A stretch of 6,091 nt of DNA. Origin: an uncultured Clostridia bacterium. Lineage in GTDB: Bacteria; Bacillota; Clostridia; Oscillospirales; CAG-272. Made by a program: the position numbers and the translations under genes. The stretch covers positions 1-6,091 of the forward strand of contig CALDMI010000122.1 in the NCBI GenBank assembly GCA_937914815.1. The letters are read 5' to 3'. The notes below the pieces were generated by a model. That model did no database searches and was not told where the DNA came from. It worked only from the letters and a program-made list of their open reading frames with translations. Position 1 is the first letter of the stretch. Each line of letters starts with the position of its first letter. This document shows, in pieces, positions 1 to 4,603 of this stretch.

Positions 1-1034
1 TAAAAAAACTCGGGCAGAATACCTGCTCTCTCTATATATCTATCCCGTTCTGTCCGTCGCGCTGTGCCTATTGCAGCTTTGTTTCATATACAAATTCGCG
101 GCTTCTTTCAATGGTTGACGATTACATAACTGCGCTCCTCGCCGACATTGATAATACGCTCATGACTATAAATCGTCTCGGTCTGAGGGTCACGACGGTT
201 TATATAGGCGGCGGAACGCCCACAATACTCACGCCGTCTCAACTCGAGAGCCTCCTTTCCTATATTTCCGAAAGAATCAATGTCTTGTCGCTCGATGAAT
301 TCACGCTTGAAGCCGGGAGACCGGATACAATAACGGCGGAAAAACTTTTCGTCGCGACAAAATACGGCGTTACGCGGATAAGCGTTAATCCGCAGACACT
401 GAATGATGAGATACTTAAGGAAATAGGCAGAAAGCATACGGTTGAGGATTTTTACCGGGCGTACGAAATCGCACAGGAGAGCAGTATCAAAGATATAAAT
501 GTTGATCTGATTGCCGGTCTTCCCGGCGACGATTTCCGCAATTTCTCCGAAACCATTGATAAGGTTACAGAGCTCACGCCAACAAATATAACAGTTCATA
601 CATTCTGCGTTAAGAAGGCGTCCGATATACTGCGCGAAAATTCCGAGGTATACTCTCTGACAGGCGGAGATGCAGCAAAGAGTGTCGAATATTCGCAGCT
701 GAAAACAAAGCTTGCAGGCTACCGCCCGTACTATATGTACAGGCAGAAGAATACGGTCGGCAATCTTGAAAATGTCGGTTATTCTCTTGATGGGCATGAG
801 GGACTCTACAATATATACATGATGGAAGAGGTACAGCCGATTTTTGCGGTCGGCGCCGGCGCCACTACAAAGCTTGTACGCGATGACGGAAACGGCGGCA
901 GGATAATCGAACGTATATTCAGACCGAAGTATCCGTATGAATATCTTCGCGAATATGCAAAGGACGCAAAAGACCCTGACTCATATGCATACAAGGCAAC
1001 GGAAAAAGCCATCGGATTTTTCATGAAGAAATAA
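1..1034 (+). CDS. hemZ: Oxygen-independent coproporphyrinogen III dehydrogenase HemZ (5' truncated by window edge)
   Basis: Radical-SAM enzyme of the HemN/HemZ group, expected in the cytosol to decarboxylate coproporphyrinogen III to protoporphyrinogen IX without oxygen. The frame is open from the left edge, and 343 complete codons (from base 3) are visible. HemZ proteins are roughly 500 residues, so I infer that about 150 N-terminal residues lie outside. Seen: the 4Fe-4S motif CPSRCAYC (bases 51-74, CxxxCxxC) after YISIPF; the SAM-binding GGGTP (207-221); then LEAGRPDTI, RISVNPQTLND, IGRKHTVEDF, DLIAGLPGD and the HemZ-like C-terminal block YRQKNTVGNLENVGY followed by GAGATTK. The ATG at 111 lies after the cysteine cluster and cannot be the start. 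LEAGRPDTI and the YRQKN block favour HemZ over HemN or HemW. No other haem gene is visible, so its substrate in this organism is inferred from family. A terminator follows 33 bases after the stop. Confidence 0.92.
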   Translation, partial: KKLGQNTCSLYISIPFCPSRCAYCSFVSYTNSRLLSMVDDYITALLADIDNTLMTINRLGLRVTTVYIGGGTPTILTPSQLESLLSYISERINVLSLDEFTLEAGRPDTITAEKLFVATKYGVTRISVNPQTLNDEILKEIGRKHTVEDFYRAYEIAQESSIKDINVDLIAGLPGDDFRNFSETIDKVTELTPTNITVHTFCVKKASDILRENSEVYSLTGGDAAKSVEYSQLKTKLAGYRPYYMYRQKNTVGNLENVGYSLDGHEGLYNIYMMEEVQPIFAVGAGATTKLVRDDGNGGRIIERIFRPKYPYEYLREYAKDAKDPDSYAYKATEKAIGFFMKK

Positions 1035-1066
1035 CACCCATAATGTCTCGTGGCATTAATAAAATG

Positions 1067-1102
1067 AAAGGCTTACTAATATAGATTTAGTAAGCTTTTT
1101 TT
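1067..1102 (+). terminator. Rho-independent terminator after hemZ
   Basis: A perfect 9-bp stem pairs GCTTACTAA (1071-1079) with TTAGTAAGC (1087-1095) around a 7-base loop. The stem can extend outward through G-U and A-U pairs into the T-run. Seven Ts follow at 1096-1102, then another five at 1104-1108. A smaller 7-bp hairpin (1041-1047 with 1052-1058, one G-U pair, 4-base loop) precedes it but has no T-tract. The pair lies wholly between the hemZ stop and the flippase SD, so the two genes are probably separate transcripts. The space left for a flippase promoter is short; the only candidate I see is TATATT at 1108-1113 with a poor -35 region. Confidence 0.88.
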
Positions 1103-1134
1103 ATTTTTATATTCTGCGGCGTAGGGAGGGTAAT

Positions 1135-2724
1135 GTGAAAAACAACAAGGGCAGGAGCGGATTTTTCGGCGGGGCGCTGTCGCTGACGATATCCGCATTG
1201 ATAGTAAAAATACTCGGTCTCATATATAAAATACCTCTGATGAATGTTCTCGGCAGCGAGGGAATGGGTTATTTCAACTCCGCTTATTCTGTATATGTGT
1301 TCTTCCTCATGGTCTGCAGTGCCGGAGTGCCGAAGGCAGTTTCAATAATAATAACCGGAAATGAAGTAAAAGAGGGAGGACGAAATTCAGTAAGAATATT
1401 CCGTGTCTGTGCTGTGTGTATAACGATTCTCGGATGTATTCTTGCGGCTGTCATGTTTTTCGGCGCGGGGGCAATATCCGCTGCTATAGGAAACCGTGGG
1501 GCGAGGGAGTGCATGCGCGCCATCGCCCCGTCTCTTGTTTTTGTTGCCCTCTCCGGAGTTATTCGCGGATATCTCAACGGTGTGTCATCTTTTTCGGAAA
1601 TAGCACTGTCGGGGGTTATAGAGGGTGGACTAAGACTTCTTTTCGGACTGTCATTTGCAACACTCGGGTACAGGCACGGTATGGTACTGAGCGACTGTGC
1701 CGCGCTCTCGGTGTTAGGAATAACTCTTTCATCACTGATATCGTCACTGTATCTTGTAATTGTAATTAAAATCAAATTATCTCAAGAAAAAACAAAGCAG
1801 AATGCATATACTGAAATTCCGCAGCGTCGGATTATCCGGAGCATGGCAAAGATTGCACTGCCTATAACTTTCAGTTCTGCTGTTATGAGCGTGTCAAATA
1901 TTATAGACCTCGGTCTTATCATGCGCCGGCTTCAGAGTGCGGGTTACAGCGAGAGTGGTGCGACATCTCTTTACGGTAATTATACTACTCTCGTGGTTCC
2001 GATGTTCAATCTTGTTGCAACAGCTGTAACGCCTGTCTGCATGGCGCTCCTTCCGTCCATGACTGCCGCATACGCGGGTGGGGAGACGGAAAAACTTCGT
2101 TCTTCACTCTCCGGAGCGGTACGCATTGTTTCATTTTTATGTGCGCCGGTTACTGTCGCATTCATGCTTTTTCCGCGCGAGATACTTTCGCTTGTTTTTG
2201 ATGACGGGGAGGCGACTGTCGCGGCGCCTATGCTCGCACTTATCGCTCCGGCGGTGCTTTTTATGGGGATGATGAGCGTCGTTAATACATATCTTGAGGC
2301 AGTCGGCTTATACCGCGCGCCATTGATAGCTATGAGCTGTGGCGCCGTGCTTAAACTCGCTTCCGGATATGTACTTATAGGAAATGAAAATATAGGTATT
2401 TTAGGTGCCCCAGTGGGAACCGTGTTATGCTACGCTGTGGGGCTTATTGTGTCGCTGATATATCTTGCAAGGCGCGGAGGTTCGGTCACGGTCGCGTTCC
2501 GCATGTGGGCTCCGCTTGCTGTTTCTGCGGTTGCGTTGCCGCTCGGCGCTATTATCCGCGACAGGGTATTCCGTATGACAGACAGTGGGGCAGGAACATT
2601 TGTTCTGATACTTTTATGCGCGACGCTCTACCTTGTATTTTCATTTTCTCTCGGCATTATTTCGGTGAGCAATCTCAAAAAAATGGCAAATTCAACAAAA
2701 GTTACTTCGCATAATTATCAATAA
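1135..2724 (+). CDS. SpoVB/MurJ-like polysaccharide (lipid-linked oligosaccharide) flippase, MVF/MOP superfamily
   Basis: A 529-residue polytopic membrane protein with hydrophobic segments along almost its whole length, consistent with the 12-14 helices of this family. Family signs: the N-terminus GALSLTISALIVKILGLIYK followed by IPLMNVLGSEGMGYFNSAYS; GVIRGYLNG near residue 141; and LYGNYTTLVVPMFNL (279-293) followed by LLPSM. These match the SpoVB/YabM/YtgP group, which moves undecaprenyl-linked cell-wall precursors or oligosaccharides across the membrane. The substrate here is not determined. Start: GTG at 1135, preceded by GGGAGGG at 1124-1130. The ATG at 1133 reads straight into TGA, and the next in-frame ATG lies inside the first conserved block (residue 36). 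It stands upstream of rqcP-yabP-yabQ, as yabM does in Bacillus subtilis, which hints at a link with sporulation or growth envelope synthesis. No clear terminator follows it, so read-through into hup is possible. Confidence 0.9.
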   Translation: MKNNKGRSGFFGGALSLTISALIVKILGLIYKIPLMNVLGSEGMGYFNSAYSVYVFFLMVCSAGVPKAVSIIITGNEVKEGGRNSVRIFRVCAVCITILGCILAAVMFFGAGAISAAIGNRGARECMRAIAPSLVFVALSGVIRGYLNGVSSFSEIALSGVIEGGLRLLFGLSFATLGYRHGMVLSDCAALSVLGITLSSLISSLYLVIVIKIKLSQEKTKQNAYTEIPQRRIIRSMAKIALPITFSSAVMSVSNIIDLGLIMRRLQSAGYSESGATSLYGNYTTLVVPMFNLVATAVTPVCMALLPSMTAAYAGGETEKLRSSLSGAVRIVSFLCAPVTVAFMLFPREILSLVFDDGEATVAAPMLALIAPAVLFMGMMSVVNTYLEAVGLYRAPLIAMSCGAVLKLASGYVLIGNENIGILGAPVGTVLCYAVGLIVSLIYLARRGGSVTVAFRMWAPLAVSAVALPLGAIIRDRVFRMTDSGAGTFVLILLCATLYLVFSFSLGIISVSNLKKMANSTKVTSHNYQ

Positions 2725-2768
2725 AGCCGAAAAGAATTAATACATACGAAAAAAAATCTCATTTTATG

Positions 2769-2797
2769 TTGCAAATGCACGTCACGGTTGGTATAAT
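2769..2797 (+). promoter_or_regulatory. Sigma-A type promoter for hup (extended -10)
   Basis: TATAAT at 2792-2797 is a perfect -10. It is preceded by TGG (2789-2791), giving the extended TGn element. A -35-like TTGCAA (2769-2774, 4 of 6 matches to TTGACA) is spaced by exactly 17 bases. Transcription should start near 2804, leaving a leader of about 35 bases to the hup ATG. A strong vegetative promoter suits an abundant protein such as HU, and rqcP probably shares it. Confidence 0.85.
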
Positions 2798-2838
2798 TAA
2801 GAACACACAACAAATGTGAAAAACAAAGGAGTACTGAA

Positions 2839-3114
2839 ATGAACAAGACAGATCTCGTAAATGTAGTCAGCCAGGAGACAGAACTCAAGAAGAAGGATGT
2901 TGAGGCTGTTCTTAACGCAACTCTCGACGCTATCATGAATGCGGTCAAGGAGGGCGACAAGGTTCAGCTTATAGGATTTGGTAACTTTGAGGTAAAGGAG
3001 TCCGCCGAGAGAGAAGGAAGAAATCCTCAGACAGGCGAGACGATAAAGATAGCGGCAAGCAAGAGACCGGCTTTCGCTCCCTCTAAGGTATTCAAGGACG
3101 CTGTCAACGGCTGA
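2839..3114 (+). CDS. hup: Nucleoid-associated DNA-binding protein HU
   Basis: A small histone-like protein that binds and bends DNA as a dimer and compacts the nucleoid. The 91-residue length is standard for HU. Visible: an N-terminal helical dimerisation part (MNKTDLVNVVSQ, then the helix with AVLNATLDAIMNAV); the family signature GFGNFEVKE (residues 46-54); and the beta-arm carrying RNPQTGE (61-67), with the DNA-intercalating proline at 63. The C-terminal block PAFAPSKVFKDAVN is also typical. Start: ATG with AAAGGAG at 2825-2831, 7 bases upstream. Codon use is noticeably restricted (mostly AAG, CTC and CTT for Lys and Leu), as expected for a highly expressed gene. It has its own promoter and overlaps rqcP by one base. 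IHF is the alternative within the family, but a single short gene in a Clostridia-like context points to HU. Confidence 0.97.
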   Translation: MNKTDLVNVVSQETELKKKDVEAVLNATLDAIMNAVKEGDKVQLIGFGNFEVKESAEREGRNPQTGETIKIAASKRPAFAPSKVFKDAVNG

Positions 3115-3368
3115 TGAGACTCGACAAATTCCTTAAAGTATCAAGACTCATAAAGCGCCGTACCGTGGCAAACGATGCCTGCGATGCCTCGCGAGTTTCG
3201 GTAAACGGAAAACCTGCAAAGGCTTCCTACGATATAAAGACCGGAGATGTGATATCTCTGTCCTTCGGAACGAAGGAGGTCAGCGTGAGGGTTCTTGACA
3301 TAAAGGAAACCACAAAAAAGACTGAGGCTGCGGGGATGTATGAGATAATTTCCGAGACCCCGGTATAA
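3114..3368 (+). CDS. rqcP: S4-domain RNA-binding protein RqcP (YabO/Hsp15-like), ribosome quality control
   Basis: An 84-residue protein that is nearly all S4 RNA-binding domain (about residues 1-60: MRLDKFLKVSRLIKRRTVAN, then SRVSVNGKPAKASYDIKTGD). The tail TKKTEAAGMYEII closely resembles B. subtilis RqcP. In that system RqcP binds the obstructed 50S subunit with RqcH and helps RqcH add alanine tails to stalled nascent chains. Arg2 and Arg16, important in characterised RqcP proteins, are both present. The ATG overlaps the hup stop (TGATG). The nearest SD-like AAGGA (3094-3098) is 15 bases away, too far for normal use, so translation probably depends on ribosomes finishing hup. rqcH is not in the window. 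Hsp15 is the same fold with a related role; the short length and position before yabP favour RqcP. Confidence 0.93.
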   Translation: MRLDKFLKVSRLIKRRTVANDACDASRVSVNGKPAKASYDIKTGDVISLSFGTKEVSVRVLDIKETTKKTEAAGMYEIISETPV

Positions 3369-3379
3369 AGGCAGTTTGT

Positions 3380-3422
3380 GCCGCATATTTTCGTTAGTGA
3401 AGATATGCGGCGCTCTCTTTTT
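3380..3422 (+). terminator. Hairpin with T-run between rqcP and yabP (probable terminator or attenuator)
   Basis: A 13-bp stem (3380-3392 with 3399-3411) with a single T-G wobble encloses a 6-base loop, GTTAGT. The base is GC-rich (GCCGC/GCGGC). The downstream tract is CTCTCTTTTT, with five uninterrupted Ts at 3418-3422 starting 6 bases after the stem. It is therefore weaker than the other terminators here and may act as a partial terminator. It starts 12 bases after the rqcP stop and ends 27 bases before the yabP ATG. Confidence 0.7.
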
Positions 3423-3439
3423 ATGCGCTGATTTATACC

Positions 3440-3444
3440 GGAGG
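3440..3444 (+). promoter_or_regulatory. Shine-Dalgarno site that fixes the yabP start
   Basis: GGAGG at 3440-3444 lies 5 bases before the ATG at 3450. A GTG at 3444 is in frame, but it overlaps this SD and has no other SD upstream, so the ATG is the start. Confidence 0.85.
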
Positions 3445-3449
3445 TGGAC

Positions 3450-3707
3450 ATGGATTCCAAAGGAGAAAAGCTGTCGGTCAGCATAACCGGCAGACGCATA
3501 CTTACGGCAGACGGCGTGAGGAGCATTATTTCGTTTGACGGTGCTGAGGTTAGTGCAGAATGTGATGGCTTTACGCTTTATGTTGAGGGGGAAAACATGC
3601 GCATAATAAGTCTTTCCGAGGAGAGCGGGAAAATAAACATCTGCGGGAGAATAGACGGCGTCTTTTTCCGTGACGATAACGGGGGAAAGCGGCGTACAAG
3701 GGGATAA
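3450..3707 (+). CDS. yabP: Sporulation protein YabP (YabP/YqfC family)
   Basis: An 85-residue soluble protein from the ATG at 3450 with a good SD. It matches the YabP pattern: an SITGRRILTADGVRSIISFD-type opening, a beta-rich middle (GFTLYVEGENMRI, about residues 40-52), then LSEESGKINICGRIDGVFF. YabP and its paralogue YqfC are small proteins made in sporulating cells. B. subtilis YabP is transcribed in the mother cell and is needed for normal spore formation, but its biochemical activity is unknown. The tail (GGKRRTRG) is basic. The protein is slightly shorter than the roughly 100 residues of the Bacillus homologue, mainly at the N-terminus. Two bases separate its stop from the yabQ start, so the two genes are almost certainly one transcript. 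Its presence is the clearest sign that the host can form spores. Confidence 0.88.
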   Translation: MDSKGEKLSVSITGRRILTADGVRSIISFDGAEVSAECDGFTLYVEGENMRIISLSEESGKINICGRIDGVFFRDDNGGKRRTRG

Positions 3708-3709
3708 CT

Positions 3710-4387
3710 TTGAAATATTTTGATATACATGAGATACTGATGTCCGCAGTCGGGGCGTGCCTGTACGGTATCACCGCCGGGCTCCTGTATCCGCTCATCC
3801 GTTCGCTCCTTTCGCTTTTGCGCGGATTTTTGATATTTCCGGTCGTCACTGTTTTCGGAAATGGCGGTATTTCCGTCGCAAAAGAGAAGTGGGCAGATGT
3901 GAGCGGGACGGGGCTGACGGCTGTCGCATATAATATCTACGATTTCCTGTTTTTTTCTACCGCCGGAACAGGTCTGATTTTGCTTATTTACGGTCTGCTT
4001 GACGGTATGTTCAGGTTCTATATGCCGATAATAGCCACGCTTTCATTTGCTGTCACTTACCGTTTTTCGGGTGGGCAATTAGTAAAAGCCATCTCTGCCT
4101 TTTTGCGGAAGCTGTCTTTGCCGGCAGTACTCCTCGTGGCGCTTGTGCTGCAGCCGCTGCATCTGATTGTCCGGCTTGTGCGGCGGGTTATCCGGCGGGC
4201 TGTCATTCCGTTTTTCAGAGAACATGCTGCGGTGCCGGTTTCAAGGCTTTGCCGCTCGTGCAAAGAGAGCATAACCGTGAAAATCAAAAAAGTCCGAAGA
4301 AGCCGCATGGAAGCTGGTGCAAATAATGAAGCGACGCCCTCCGCACCGGAAAAGGGGGCGAATGTAAAGGAGAAAAAAAGCGCATAA
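3710..4387 (+). CDS. yabQ: Spore cortex biosynthesis protein YabQ (membrane protein)
   Basis: A 225-residue membrane protein. YabQ localises to the forespore envelope and is required for spore cortex formation in B. subtilis; its molecular activity is not established. Hydrophobic segments lie at about residues 10-31, 33-50, 74-98, 104-118 and 136-154. The family-like core is YDFLFFSTAGTGLILLIYGL followed by a short loop and FRFYMP, matching the DxLFW...GxxRxY pattern as I remember it. Start: TTG at 3710, with AAGGGG (3698-3703) inside the end of yabP, 6 bases upstream. The in-frame ATG at 3740 would cut into the first membrane segment and lacks an SD. Oddities: a polar stretch of about 25 residues (50-74) before the core, and a long basic tail from residue 155 containing CRSC (181-184) and ending in a Lys/Glu/Ala-rich, probably disordered segment. 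A strong terminator follows. Assignment rests partly on the position after yabP. Confidence 0.82.
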   Translation: MKYFDIHEILMSAVGACLYGITAGLLYPLIRSLLSLLRGFLIFPVVTVFGNGGISVAKEKWADVSGTGLTAVAYNIYDFLFFSTAGTGLILLIYGLLDGMFRFYMPIIATLSFAVTYRFSGGQLVKAISAFLRKLSLPAVLLVALVLQPLHLIVRLVRRVIRRAVIPFFREHAAVPVSRLCRSCKESITVKIKKVRRSRMEAGANNEATPSAPEKGANVKEKKSA

Positions 4388-4400
4388 TGACATACAGTAC

Positions 4401-4433
4401 GGCAGAGCAGACGGCTTGCTCTGCCTGTTTTTT
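4401..4433 (+). terminator. Strong rho-independent terminator after yabQ
   Basis: A perfect 9-bp stem pairs GGCAGAGCA (4401-4409) with TGCTCTGCC (4417-4425) around a 7-base loop. One G then leads into six Ts (4428-4433). It begins 13 bases after the yabQ stop and ends the hup-rqcP-yabPQ block before the independent glgB promoter. Confidence 0.92.
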
Positions 4434-4438
4434 CTGTC

Positions 4439-4466
4439 GCGCGTGTTCTTATATAAAATAACGCGC
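4439..4466 (+). repeat. Short inverted repeat GCGCGT / ACGCGC
   Basis: GCGCGT (4439-4444) and ACGCGC (4461-4466) can form a 6-bp stem around a 16-base AT-rich loop, just downstream of the yabQ terminator. There is no T-run after it. The role is unknown and the match may be chance. Confidence 0.35.
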
Positions 4467-4471
4467 AAAAT

Positions 4472-4490
4472 TAACAGGTTTTGCCTGTTA
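4472..4490 (+). promoter_or_regulatory. Inverted repeat TAACAGG-N5-CCTGTTA abutting the glgB -35 (possible operator)
   Basis: Perfect 7-bp arms (4472-4478 and 4484-4490) are separated by TTTTG and end three bases before the -35 hexamer at 4494. The half-site TAACAG recurs at 4531-4536, just after the predicted transcription start. The placement suits a regulator-binding site. As RNA it could instead be a weak back-up terminator hairpin, but the downstream TTATTCTT tract is poor. I cannot name a regulator. Confidence 0.5.
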
Positions 4491-4493
4491 TTC

Positions 4494-4522
4494 TTGACAA
4501 ACTACACACAACATGCTAAAAT
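4494..4522 (+). promoter_or_regulatory. Sigma-A type promoter for glgB (consensus -35, extended -10)
   Basis: The -35 is the exact consensus TTGACA (4494-4499). A 17-base spacer ends in TGC (4514-4516), giving an extended -10, and the -10 is TAAAAT (4517-4522, 5 of 6). Transcription should begin near 4529, leaving a leader of about 75 bases. Of the promoters in the window this is closest to consensus, suggesting high basal activity held in check by a repressor. Confidence 0.9.
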
Positions 4523-4536
4523 AAATCCAGTAACAG

Positions 4537-4550
4537 AGGTGGCGTTTGCA
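4537..4550 (-). promoter_or_regulatory. cre-like site (possible CcpA operator) in the glgB leader
   Basis: Read on the minus strand the 14 bases are TGCAAACGCCACCT. Against the consensus TGWAARCGYTWNCW this agrees at 12 of 14 positions, counting the N, and keeps the central ACGC core. The site lies about 8-21 bases downstream of the predicted transcription start, a position where CcpA usually blocks transcription. The two mismatches are in normally conserved places, so the call is tentative. Confidence 0.35.
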
Positions 4551-4603
4551 ACAATTGTCACATTTGCACGGTTTATACAAAAATGCTCGGAAAGGAGAAG
4601 AAT

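Noticed and set aside
108..797. A 229-codon open frame on the minus strand opposite hemZ
   Set aside because: The plus strand has clear, continuous HemZ motifs through the same bases. The minus-strand translation shows no recognisable domain, so it is a shadow of hemZ codon structure.
1284..1775. A 163-codon minus-strand frame opposite the flippase gene
   Set aside because: It lies fully inside a well-supported membrane protein gene, its translation resembles no family I know, and it is best explained as antisense to hydrophobic codons.
2743..2750. CATACGAA before hup as a sigma-E type -10
   Set aside because: It matches 6 of 8 positions, but there is no -35 at the right distance, and the perfect extended -10 at 2789-2797 explains hup expression.
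3383..3411. Possible sigma-E promoter for yabPQ using GCATATT as the -35
   Set aside because: The -35 matches, but no CATACAAT-like -10 occurs at 12-15 bases; the best, GATATGCG, is weak. The hairpin pairing explains the same bases better.
4551..4558. Palindrome ACAATTGT and the repeated TTTGCA around it in the glgB leader
   Set aside because: An 8-base palindrome and a 6-base repeat are short enough to arise by chance in AT-rich DNA, and I could not link them to a known site.
4529..4603. Riboswitch in the 75-base glgB leader
   Set aside because: I found no stable multi-stem structure, no terminator-antiterminator pair and no known aptamer core.
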